Assembly (NCBI RefSeq): GCF_000143415.4 | Contig: NW_003314301.1 | Coordinates: 209,427 to 273,426 of the forward strand | DNA: 64,000 nt | From: Selaginella moellendorffii | Taxonomy: Eukaryota; Streptophyta; Lycopodiopsida; Selaginellales; Selaginellaceae | Direction: 5' to 3' | Shown: positions 23,710 through 34,700 of the stretch, piece by piece | Position numbering within the stretch: the stretch's first letter is position 1 | Layout of the letters: every line of letters starts with the position of its first letter | Program-made: the position numbers and the translations under genes | Notes under the pieces: generated by a model | Seen by the model: the letters and a program-made list of their open reading frames with translations, nothing else | The model's database searches: none | Told to the model about the DNA's origin: nothing

Positions 23710-26123
23710 ATGGGAGGCGAGGATAATCTCGATGCCGCGCCTGTCATGCCGCCGAATTTCGGCGCTGCGTCGATCGATGCGCACAAGGAAGGCCAGGAGA
23801 GGGAGATCGGCAAGCACGGATTGAAGAAGCTCCTTGTCAAGGCCGGGGAAGGATGGGAGAGGCCGAGCACTGGGGACGAGGTCAAAGGTATGGAATGCTC
23901 GTGGTTAGAGAGATTGGCACTAATGAGAAGAAAATGTGTGTTTTCTTTGTAGTTCACTACACTGGCATGCTTCTCGATGGAACCGAATTTGATTCCAGTA
24001 GAGATCGAGGAGAGCCTTTCTCATTCAAGCTTGGTGTTGGTAACCATCACGTCTTTTCGATCGTTTTGCCTACCTTGATACCTCATTTTTCACGTTTTAT
24101 CTTTGTTTGCGCAGGTCAAGTTATCAAGGGATGGGACCATGGCATTTCTACAATGAGGAAAGGAGAGAGTGCTACATTTACAATTCCGCCAGAGCTTGCC
24201 TACGGAGAAGCTGGCGCTGGCCCGTCGATTCCCGGCAATGCAACGCTCAAGTTCGATGTGGAGCTGCTCTCGTGGGACAGCATCAAGGAAATTTGCAAGG
24301 ACGGAGGCATTTTAAAGAAGATTGTGGCCGAGGGTCGCAACTGGGCGACTCCCAAGGATGACGACGAAGTTCTGGGTGAGTTTTTGATATTTAAAAGCTA
24401 TAGTGAAACGACTTTTGATTGTTGCTGGCAGTGAGATTTGAGGCGAAGCTGGAAGATGGAACTGTCGTGGCAACAACGCCACTGGCTGGAGTTGAATTTC
24501 GCGTCACAGATGGTGAGCTCCCACCGTTTACCTTTATACCATCCAATCATCTACAGCTTATTTACAGTGTATGCTCTGTTGCAGGATACCTTTGCCCCGC
24601 TATCAGCAAGGCTGTGAGAACCATGAAAAGGGAGGAGAAAGTTATTCTCACGGTAAAGTCGCAATGTAAGAATGAGCAGAATGAAAATTCCAGCATCTCG
24701 TTGTCTAACGTTGTAGCTATAACTGATAGATGGATTTGGAGAAGCTGGGAAGAAGGCACACGGTAATGAATGTGCTATTCCGCCAAACGCGAGTTTGATT
24801 ATCAGCTTAGAGCTTTTGTCGTGGAGAGTCGTAGACTATATCACACCGGATAGGAAGGTTGTCAAGAAAATTCTCAAGCAGGGTGAGGGTTACGAAATGC
24901 CTAACGATGGATCACTTGTTAAAGGTAAGAAAGGTCGATTATCGTCTTTTAGTGTTGCTATGTTTATAAATCTTGCAGTCAAGTACGTGGGAAAGCTTGC
25001 AAATGGGAGGGTGTTTGACGAGAGAGGCCTAGCTGGTGAACTGTTCGAATTCAGAGTTGATGAAGGTAATATTGCAAGTTTTTCTCCGTGAAACAGATTC
25101 TAAACTCTACCTTTGTGTGTGAAGAACAAGTGATATCTGGATTGGATAAAGCTGTTTCTAAAATGAAGAAGGGAGAGGTTTCCCTTATTACCATTGATCC
25201 TGAGTATGGCTATGGTAATTCTGTCACTCGTGGAAGTTTGAGCCTTATACCTGCGAATTCAACGCTTACCTACGAACTGGAGCTGGATTCTTTCGTAAAG
25301 GTGGGGAACTCTACATTTACTCACAATGATAATGCTTGGTACAGGAAAAGGATCCATGGGATATGGATACAGGGGAAAAGCTGAAAGCTGCCGGTCAGAA
25401 GAAAGAAGACGGGAATGCTCTTTTTAAAGCCGGTAAATATCAGCGCGCCTCAAGCAAGTATGAAAAGGTATTGTTTCACGAAAGCTAAGCGATGAGCTGA
25501 CCCCTCGTCTTTCCGCAGGCCATAAAGTACATCCAGCACGATAACTCCTTCAGTGAGGAGGAAAAAAAAGTCGTAAAGAAACTCAGGGCCAGCAGCAATC
25601 TGAACAATGCGGCGTGTAAGCTAAAGCTGAAGGAATACCAGGAAGCAGCAAAACTATGCACAACGGTACATTTAATTTTGCAGGTATTTGGTTGAAGGCT
25701 TTCTTCCTCCCAGGTTTTGCAAGTGGAGTCCCAGAATGTGAAGGCTTTGTATCGGAGAGCACAGGCTTACGTTGAAACTTTGGACTTGGATCTGGCCGAG
25801 TGGGATCTAAGGAAAGCGTTGGAGCTTGATCCCAATAACAGGTAACTCTGCCTAGTCCTCTATCAACGTGCTTCACATTTTCTCCTTGTTTTTTTCTTTT
25901 TGCGGGGCAGGGAGGTGAAGGTCGAACTAACAAGGCTAAAACAAAAGGTTTGCGAGTACAACAAGATACAGGCGAAGATGTACGGAAACATGTTTGCTCG
26001 TTTAAGCAAGAAGGTGGAAGATAGAGGAACGGAGGTACAAGAGGTAAGCGAGCTTTCGAAGTTGCAAATGGCTTTAGCTGACATAGTGCTGTGCAGCCGG
26101 AGCGCATGGTAACGGAGAATTAG
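23710..26123 (+). CDS. Multidomain FKBP peptidyl-prolyl isomerase with TPR (ROF1/FKBP62-like)
   Basis: Thirteen exons: 23710-23887, 23953-24039, 24115-24375, 24432-24512, 24585-24665, 24730-24924, 24979-25065, 25125-25300, 25345-25467, 25519-25665, 25714-25841, 25911-26043 and 26097-26123. Total 1704 nt, 567 residues; ROF1 has 551. FKBP domain 1 carries the active-site residues in [20 protein letters not shown] and [10 protein letters not shown]. Domains 2 and 3 ([11 protein letters not shown] and [10 protein letters not shown]) lack the key Trp, so they are probably inactive folds. Three TPR units follow, from [18 protein letters not shown] to [15 protein letters not shown]. In ROF1 the TPR binds HSP90 and the protein modulates heat-stress transcription factors. 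Confidence 0.95.
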
Positions 26124-26213
26124 AGCCTGATCCCTCGTGATCCGCAATTTTGAGGTTAGCTTGGTTGTTTTAACCGAAGCGCAAAGAAGTTTTGTTTCTG
26201 AGAAGCCAAGGAA

Positions 26214-26756
26214 ATGAGTCGACAACCATTGGTGGAAGTAGAGCTGTTTATCGATGGTAAAGGGCCGGAGCATGTTTTCAAGGCCCCGCTTGGGGGCTGG
26301 GATCAGAACCGGCTCGACTTGGAACAGATCATGATCGACTACAAGCTGCGAGCAATCTATGCCTACTCGCTGAGTAGTGGGCGAGGCCAGCGGCTGCGCT
26401 ACAATCCCAGGAATGGCCTCTCGATGCTTCCTTACTCCGGCAAGAGCGATAGCGTCATTCGACTCGATGGCGATCCAAAGGTTCGAAAGTTCTCCATTTT
26501 ATTTTTCCGAAAGTTCTACCTCGAATGGATTTCTATGATTTTGCAGAGGTCGCGGCTGGTGCCAGTGATAAAAATTGGTGTCGGAATCGGCTTCATCGTC
26601 GCGATGGTAACTTGCATCTTTGTGGATTTTAGTAGGGACTGGATCCAGGCTCTACGCAACGCAAGCGCTGGGAGGATGATGCTGGTGGTTTGTTTCGTCA
26701 CCATGATCATCCTCCAGATCTCGAGGCAGGCCAGGTCTCACAAGAAGAGGCTCTAA
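26214..26756 (+). CDS. Conserved plant membrane protein, unknown function
   Basis: Two exons, 26214-26480 and 26547-26756; 477 nt, 158 residues. A soluble N-terminal part of about 90 residues (EVELFIDGKGPEHVFKAPLG, GWDQNRLDLEQIM, YNPRNGLSMLPY) precedes two hydrophobic helices. These are IKIGVGIGFIVAMVTCIFVD at about 98-118 and MMLVVCFVTMIILQIS at about 133-150. The tail is basic (RQARSHKKRL). I recall similar small two-helix proteins in other plants but know no function. It starts 90 bases after the FKBP stop, on the same strand, and ends 65 bases from the convergent phosphatase gene. Confidence 0.8.
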   Translation: MSRQPLVEVELFIDGKGPEHVFKAPLGGWDQNRLDLEQIMIDYKLRAIYAYSLSSGRGQRLRYNPRNGLSMLPYSGKSDSVIRLDGDPKVRKFSILFFRKFYLEWISMILQRSRLVPVIKIGVGIGFIVAMVTCIFVDFSRDWIQALRNASAGRMMLVVCFVTMIILQISRQARSHKKRL

Positions 26757-26821
26757 GATCTGGAAGTGATAGACAAGTAAAAAGCTTGAGAAGTTTTACT
26801 CTTTTACGCATCACTCCTCTT

Positions 26822-27660
26822 TTACGCATCACTCTCTTCGTCTGGGAGGTAAGTCAAGCGAAAGATGGGATGGTTGACAGTTCGAACGCCCTGTAAAAGA
26901 GTTTCTTGATGGGTAAATAAAGTCCTCTTTTTTTTACGTGAGTAGAACTTACTTGCCAGAGCCATTGTGGAATCCTTGGAGGAATGAGTATGCTCCCTTG
27001 AAAGGACTCCACAAACTGGGACTCCTCTCGAGAAATCTCTCCGGTTCTCTGGAATCGACAAAACTCCGCCGTCGATGTCGATAAGTTCCAGCACTGGAGC
27101 TTTCTCAGACACATTACCTGATCCACAGAAAATCACCACCTCGTGAAAAAAATAAAACGAAGTAAAAACTGTTACTTACCACAAGGCCGGTGACATGAGC
27201 TCCATCCAAGCAGTGCAAGTAAGCCGGCAAATTCTCCACGGAGATTATCTTGTGAAGGATTTCCACAACTTGGTTGTGGGAGAGTGTCACGACATCCTGC
27301 CAAAGTAAAGAGAATTTCAGAAGAATTTACTCGCGAACGATCAAAACAATAGACCTGGAATTTGTCCACATGAAAGTGCTGCAGATGGATCCCTTGGTCT
27401 TGACAAAAGCTCCTGAGATCTTTGTTGGGTTGAGCCTCCGGAGTGAGCGATACTATCGTCTTCAAGTGTAGCCGCTTCAAGAATCTAAAGTTCTTCATCG
27501 TTGGGTAAGCCCCCCTGTGCAAGAAAGAAGAAAATTCTCTAGAGTTAGTACTCCTCTAGAAAGGAGAAAGATCAAAAGCCTACCTGTACAGCGATTCTTC
27601 CACAATCGCATACCTGAATGGAGGAATGAGCTGCGTCTGGAAGCTCTTGGCTGTCTCCAT
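26822..27660 (-). CDS. Atypical dual-specificity/tyrosine phosphatase, OCA6/SIW14-like
   Basis: Five exons: 27660-27584, 27514-27355, 27296-27180, 27117-26953 and 26890-26822; 588 nt, 195 residues. The fold is recognisable from YAIVEESLYRGAYPTMKNFR, FLKRLHLKTIVSLTPE and LPAYLHCLDGAHVTGLVVMC. The signature loop keeps the nucleophile Cys (HCLDG) but where classical enzymes have the phosphate-binding Arg of HCxxGxxR it reads HCLDGAHV. A related yeast group (OCA proteins) also departs from the signature there. So a pseudophosphatase, or an enzyme for inositol pyrophosphates or other phosphoesters, is possible. The start lies only 73 bases after the stop of the PHD gene on the same strand. Confidence 0.85.
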
Positions 27661-27733
27661 ACCCTCTCAAACAGTAGCCTACAAACCTATACCTTCTAAA
27701 GACGAAAAAACAAAGTTGTCTAGCTTGCCTTGT

Positions 27734-30066
27734 CTACCTCTCTCTCTTTCCCAAAAGCCGAACTTTTTCCTTGCCGTATTTGAGAGTCTTCTTGTCACCG
27801 TTGTCAAAATTTACTGTGAACTGCGATCTGCGTTGCTGCACGTGAGTTATCGTTCCCTTCAACCTGAACACGAGAGTGGTTATAGTTAGTGTTCTTGATA
27901 TATGAAACTTTCCCGCTCACCATGTTTTATCAGACGATCGGCAGACTTCCACTCTCTTCGTCACTGCGTCCGAGCCAAGCCGGTGAAGAATAGATGTGTC
28001 GTCTTCATCCGATTCTACTGCGTCCGCGACCTCCTCCTCCTGTGAGCTCGCTGGCCTTTTCCTTTTGCTTCTCTGTCCCCGAGCTGTGTTGGAGGCTTCC
28101 ACAACTTCGGTGCCCGACGGCTTTTTTATCTTGAGCTTGAGCGTCTTTCTCTCGGTTTCCGGGGGCTCAACGTTGTCACTCCTGGATCTTTTCTTGGATG
28201 AGTCGGCGGCTTCTTCACTCGACTTTCCTCTTGTTTTCGAGCTGCTATTCACTTTAAACACCCATTTCCCTTCCTTTCTGGCGGGTGCTGAAGCTGGTGC
28301 TTGCTCGTCGTCTGAGGACGGACAGAGTCTAGCCATCTCGGATTCCGAAGGAAGACCAGCCGAAGCACGCAAGCTTTTAATCTGATCCCGATCTGCCTCG
28401 TCTTTCCGTTTCCATAATTCAACCACTGCTTCCTCAACACTCGTCGCCTAAGGCGCGAAAACATGTTTGTGCAGCGAAATAGCAAGATGGCAGTATAAAT
28501 TACCTGAAAGCATTCTCCACGACAGGCAGCACATGTGAAACGCAAATTTTGTATCGTTTGAAACTCCTGATATTTTTCATCGCTACAAGTAACAAACTAG
28601 GAAGTTAATGCGCGCTAAACCAGTTGATAAAAACATTACCTGATGCCTTCACAGACACAGTGAACCCAATGTTCACAACCATCACATAAAACCATGGGCG
28701 TCGGCTCTGATTCTCTGTACACCTGATAAGACAAAGCATGAAAATATTGTCTTATGATTGACAATGACAATACCTTCATGCAGATTGGACAGTATTTATC
28801 TTTCACAAACAGTCGTCCGCAAGCATCGCAAAACAGATACGAGTGGAACCACCTGTGAAAAGAAAGAATCATAAAGAACTTATGCTAAGGACACGAAGTA
28901 CGTACCTTGAACTAGAACCCCCTCCAGGAACACGAGTACCACAGCTATGGCACTGCGAGTGTTTTGGACAAAGAAATGGTCCTTTTGCCGGAGCCTGTGA
29001 AACCCAAACCGTCATAAAAGTTCGACGAAGTAATAAGTCTCTACCTTAGCACCACTTTGCTTGCAGTTATTGTGGTGAGCTTCATCGCATCTTTTGCAAA
29101 ACAAGAGCCTGTTGGGATCACCCGTAACTTTGCAATCCTACATCAATTATGCTCAGATAAAACGATGTCAACCTGACAAGAAAAAAACTCACTTCACACG
29201 TCCGGCAATGCAAACAGCGCCAAGAAGCCCAGTTGAATAAATCTACATCGACCATTCGAAGTAAATGACCATCCTCTATCAAAACACAACTCACCTCGAT
29301 TTCCTGCCCAGTCTTTCAAACATTTGCGGTGGAATCGTCGGTCACATCCCTGGCAAGTTAGCATCCTTTCCTGCTTCTTACTCTCGGCTTCTGCCTGTTG
29401 ACACAGCCCGCAGAATATCTCCTCGGGAGGAGCAACGCTTTCTTCCGGCTGAGAAGGCGTACTCACTTCCCCTCCTCCATCATCTGGTGTCTAAGAAACC
29501 AAGAGAAAAAATTCCATCGCTTACAAACAAAAGGACGAAGATCGAAGCGAGGTACCTGATAGTCTGGTTGATTGTCCTCCGCTGGCACGCTTTGTTCTTC
29601 CATCTCCGGCTCTGGCTCTGGTTGCTCTGGTTGCTCTGGCTCCTCCTCTTGCTCGGGTTCGTGATCGGCCTCAGGTTCTGGCACTGACTCTAGAATTTTT
29701 TCTTCTTCCTGTGCTTGGAGCTCTTGAGGATCTTGAGGAGCGCCTCCATCTTCCTCGGCCGCTGCCGCTGCCACCGACGTGGATGGTTTCTTCTTTTTCT
29801 TCTTTGAGGACTCCTTGGACTGCCGCGGCACGAGAACCTCAACCGTGTCCTCGCCAGTCGTGATCATCAGTGGAGACTTCGCCAGGAGCTTCTGGAGAGC
29901 CGCCGCATTGCGTAAGAAGGCGTCCTTGCCGCCGAGCTTGCGCAGCGGCCCTGACGATCCGAGCGCGCAGTTGCAAATCTTCCGGCTGCCAAGACAACCT
30001 CGATCTAGATCGGGAGAGTGAGAGAATCGCTTACCATGTGAGAGGACATGCCACATGAAACGCCAT
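27734..30066 (-). CDS. PHD-finger chromatin protein (plant family)
   Basis: Eleven exons: 30066-30035, 29985-29556, 29490-29295, 29242-29193, 29137-29045, 28994-28906, 28852-28774, 28722-28640, 28582-28504, 28447-27921 and 27863-27734. Total 1788 nt, 595 residues. The N-terminus MAFHVACPLTCRKICNCALG is that of the Arabidopsis At3g08020/At3g52100 group, as I recall it. An acidic, Glu/Pro-rich linker follows. Cys/His-rich fingers come next (FCGLCQQAE..., LTCQGCDRRFHRKC, LHCRTCEDCK, FCKRCDEAHHNNC). A second PHD is VLCDGCEHWVHCVCEGI. A basic Lys/Arg-rich segment precedes a C-terminal Tudor-like stretch (WLKGTITHVQQRRSQFTVNF). The role is probably reading histone tails in the nucleus. Confidence 0.9.
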
Positions 30067-30984
30067 CGCCTCCAGCTTCTTCCAGCCCTAAATTATAAGA
30101 GCTATTTACACTTAATTATTTTAAATGGAAATTTAATTTATGTAATGTTTGTATTTTGCATCAAGCATAAATTTAATTTATAAACTCATTTATAATAAAT
30201 ATTATTAAGTTTTGTAATTTAAGTGTATTTATAAATTTAAAAAAATAAGATTAAAATCATAATAATAATAAGAATATTTTAGATAACTTGTAAAGAATTT
30301 ATTAAAACTACAAAAAGCTTTTACTTATAACTAAGTGAATTATATATTAAATGATGTATATCTTGTACTCAAAATAAAGATCTTAATAAAATATCTTCAT
30401 AATTTAAATGTTTATTTTCCTTTAAAATAATAAAATAATAACTTTATATTTTTGATGGGAATAATGAGAAGGGTATTAATAAATAAAAGATGCTGGATCA
30501 TGAAACATTTTGATTATGAATATTTATATTTTCTTTAGATTTTTAATGTTTTACATACATGAATTAAAATGTTTATACTTAAGTATAATTTTGCTAATTT
30601 TCTAATTGAGATCAAATAATATATATGTAATGTTATGAATAAAATCTTTATATTTTTCTCATAACATTTTCACCATTATGGAAAAGTATATATTTAATAT
30701 TATAAAGAAAATAAAAGTAACAATAGTATGTTAATGTAATTTTATTGTTACCCTTTATCATTTTTACTAATTAAAAACTATTAGTTTATGAGTTTTACAA
30801 CTGTTTATTTTATTAATGCTATATTATATACTTCAATGTATCAATTACTATTTTAATTAAATTTATGTTATTGTTTCTAAAGTACAAATGGCAACAACTT
30901 TAAAAGAAGATTATGTCCCCTTCATGATTAATATTATTACAAGAATAAAATTCTAAAAACTCAAATTTAGATAATCCAAAAGCC
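30067..30984. other. AT-rich intergenic island
   Basis: Over 900 bases of very AT-rich DNA with no open frame or recognisable element. Confidence 0.5.
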
Positions 30985-31598
30985 ATGTTTTCCCGAGCTG
31001 GGAGGCCCTTGGACATCCTACACTACTCTCAGCTGGGACAACAAGTATGCTGGTGTGGATGTCCTCTTGGCAAAGGTTGCTAAAAACCCTACAATCTTCT
31101 TCTATCTTCACTGGAAAATGCTGATGCTGATCTTATCATATAGGTGTTTTTGGGAGGAAATCAGAACTGGCTTGCGGCTTACAAGGACCGTGCTGATGAT
31201 TTCGTGTGCTCGGCCATGCCTGGACGAGCCAGGCTCACACCAGGTCCATCAAAATCAAAACTATCTACAATGGCAATTTGATGAGAATCGTATGTATCAT
31301 AACAGGGGGGCTATTCTACCAAGGCGCAAACAATCTCCAATACGCTACGAGCAACGCATTTCTGCTCATCACATATGCAGGATACCTGAGCAGCGCTAAA
31401 CAAAGTGTCAGGTGCGGAGGAGGTAGCAATTTCAAGCCAAATGAGCTGATCACTTTTGCAAAAAGACAGGTATAGTGTGTCTCTCAAAATTGTTCCATGC
31501 TATGCAGGTTTATTTATATCATTATTATCGTTGCTATCATGAACACACAGATAGATTACATCCTAGGCAACAATCCGCGGAAAATGTCCTACATGGTT
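30985..31598 (+). pseudogene. GH9 endoglucanase C-terminal fragment
   Basis: Three pieces of a glycoside hydrolase family 9 cellulase follow in order: ELGGPWTSYTTLSWDNKYAG, a middle exon (WLAAYKDRADDFVCSAMPG, then LFYQGANNLQYATSNAFLLI), and IDYILGNNPRKMSYMV. The pieces are separated by intron-like spacers ending in TAG and CAG. A frame change falls between PGRARLTPG and the LFYQG segment. The sequence ends before the final catalytic region expected after KMSYMVG. The N-terminal catalytic half is also missing. GH9 enzymes hydrolyse beta-1,4-glucan in walls; this copy cannot. Confidence 0.82.
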
Positions 31599-31752
31599 AA
31601 TCTTGCAAAATTAATCCAATAGCTAGAATTGTTTTAGGCTTCTAGTTATAATGGTTGAGATTTTAAGATTTTAAATTTGGATATTCGAGAGTCATTTATC
31701 TATTTAAAACTAAATGCTTGGAATTATAAGAACCCTAGTTTAGCCATGGTGG

Positions 31753-34700
31753 ATGGAGAGGAGGGATTCCAGGCTCGTCTACCAGGCGCTCGTGGACGAG
31801 GGCGTCAAGCCGAGCATTGGCGTTCTTCTCGCAGCGATCAAGGTATGTAAGAATTCACGGGATTTACAAACCGGGAGGAGGATTCACGGGGATGTGATCA
31901 ACAACAGGGAATTCTCGTCTCACCGCTTCGTGGCAAGCGCATTGGTGGACATGTATGCGAAATGCGGCCGACTGGGGGATGCCAGGAGGGTGTTCGAGAG
32001 CATGAGCTCTCACGACTTGGTGTCGTGGAATTGCATGATCCAAGGCTATGCTCAGAGAGGGGAGATGGATTTAGCACTGGAACTCTACGATCGGATGCAA
32101 AGGCAGGGCTGCGATCCAAACCGAGGGACACTGCTCGCTGCTCTCAAGGCATCCGTGAGCCTGGCTGAGAGAGAAGAAGAAGTAGAAGAAGAAAGCTCGA
32201 AAGTTTCTAGACGTACGAAGCGTGGACAGTGCTTGGAAAGAGGCCGAGAGATACACTCTCACGCTGTGAAGACTGGCAACGAGCTCGATCCTTTCGTGGC
32301 CAACACTTTGGTGGCCATGTACGCGAAGTGTGGAAGCATGGAAGAGGCTCGCGAGATTTTCGACAAGATGAGGCAGCGGGACGTGGTGTCCTGGAACTGC
32401 TTGGTGATGGGATACGCGAAGAACGAGCAAGGCGAGATGGCTCTGGAACTCTTCTCGCGGATGGAAGAACAAGGCTGCCAAGCAAACGCTGTGACTTTTC
32501 TCGGTGCTCTCAAGGCTTGCGTGAGCTTGGCTGAGAAAGAGCAAGGCACGCTCGTCCAGGGAAGGGTGATAAAGTGCGAGTGCCTTGAGCGAGGGAGAAG
32601 GATCCACTCCCGAGCTGCAGAAACTTTGGGACCGGATCTCTTCGTGGCGAATGCTCTTATCGATTTCTACTCGAGGTGTGGAAGCTTAGACGAAGCACGC
32701 AGTGTTTTCGAGATCTTGGACAGGCGCCGAGACGTGGTCTCATGGAATTCCATCATCCAGGGGTGTACTCAATCTGGAGAGGGAGATCTGGCTCTAAGTT
32801 TCTATCGAGCTATGAAAGGTGACGGCTTCCAGCCGAACAGGGTGACGGTTCTTGCCGCGTTGAAAGCTTGTGTGAGCTCGGCTGAAAAAGAAGAAGATGG
32901 AGATCCGGAAAGCAGAGTTCCATCGGCAAAGTTAGCTCGAATCCAAAAGCGTTTGGAGCAAGGCCGAGAGATTCACTTCGAAGCAGCCAAGCTTGGACTG
33001 GACTCCGACGTTTTTGTGGCCAGCGCGCTCGTCGACATGTATGCCAAGTTCGGGAGCTTGCCGGAAGCTCGCAAAATTTTCGAGAGCATGAAGAAGCGGA
33101 GCGTAGTTCCCTGGACCGCCATTATCATGGCCTATGCTCAAAACGGCGATGGAGAGATGGCTTTGCGACTCTACTCACGCATGCAAGACGAAGGCTGTGC
33201 TCCAAACCGGGTCACCGTTCTCGCTGCTGTCAAGGCTTGCGTGACTCTGTCGGAGAAAGAGCCCGCCATGAAAGAGCTCTCGCTGGGAAAAGGAAGAGCT
33301 ATACACCGGCAGGCCGTGGAAATGGGAGTGGACTCGGAGCTGTTCGTCGCCAACGCTCTCATCGACATGTACTCGAGGTGTGGCAGCATGGCGGACGCGT
33401 CTCAAGTTTTCCACGGCATGAAGGCTCGAGATATCGTCTCCTGGAACTCCATCATCCAAGGATTTGCACAGCGGGAAGGAGGAGATCCAGAGACGGCCTT
33501 GAAACTCTACGCGAGAATGCTGGACGAAGGGAAGTGCTCGCCAAACCAAGTGACAACTCTCGCAGCACTGAGAGCCTGTGTGATTCTCTCCGGGCGGGAA
33601 GACGCACGAAAGCTAGCCGATGTCGGTGTGAAAGTCAAGAGCTTGGAAAGAGCTCGAGGCATTCATGGCGGAGTTCTCGGGAAACCCGAGACTTTGGTGG
33701 CCAACAGTTTGATCGACGTTTACTCGAAGTGTGGCAGCATGAGCGATGCACGCCAAGTCTTCGATGGTATGGAGGAGAAGCAACGTAGCACAGTTTCGTG
33801 GACGGCCATTATCATGGGCTACGCGGAGAATGGCGATGGCGAAGAAGCTCTGGAGCTGTTCGAGCGTATGATGAAGGAAGGGAGCTTTGCTCCGAGTGAA
33901 GTAACTCTTCTCGGTGCCTTGAAGGCTTGCTCAAGCCTTGCAGAAAAGGAAGAGGCGATTTACGTCCAAGGCAAGGCTGTGAAAGCTCGTAGCTTGGAAC
34001 GGGGAAGATATCTTCACTCTCAAGCGATCAAGCTTTGGAACAGGGACGAAGAGCTCAACGTGTTCTTAGCCAATGCTTTGATCGACATGTATGCAAAGTG
34101 TGGAGAAATGGTGGAAGCCCAACAAGTCTTTGACGAACTGGACCATCGGAAGAGCGTGGTTTCATGGAACTCGATGATCCAAGGCTATGCTTACGCTGGA
34201 AATGGTGCTAAGGCTTTGGAACTGTTTGATCAGATGGATGTATTCCAAAGAGATGGAGTAACTTATCTCGCAGCTCTCAAGGCTTGTGCGAGCATTGGAA
34301 GAAAGAGTCTTGGAAAAGGACGAGTCATACACGAAGAATTTATAGGAATGGACAATATCAATGACAATAGAATAGATGTATTGCTGGCTAACTCGCTTAT
34401 AGACATGTACGCGAAGTGTGGAAGCCTGGATGAATCCTGGATGGTTTTCGAGAGGATTCATCCAAAACAACGAACAATCTCTTCGTGGAACTCTATCATT
34501 CTTGCTCATGCTGAGAGTGGCGAGGAAGAACAGGCTATGGAGCTCTACTCGCAGATGAAAGACTTGGAAAACTTCCAGCCGGATGCGGTAACTTATTTTG
34601 TGGTGCTCAAGGCCTGTGGGAACTTAGCAGCGCTTGAGACTGGCAAGAAGATCTGCAACGAGATTCGAGAAGTTCCAGGGAAACTCCAAGATCAAGTGAT

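Noticed and set aside
29463-30056. Alternative start MWHVLSHGKRF for the PHD protein
   Set aside because: It reads through intron 1; splicing 30034-29986 gives the conserved MAFHVACPLTCRKIC start.
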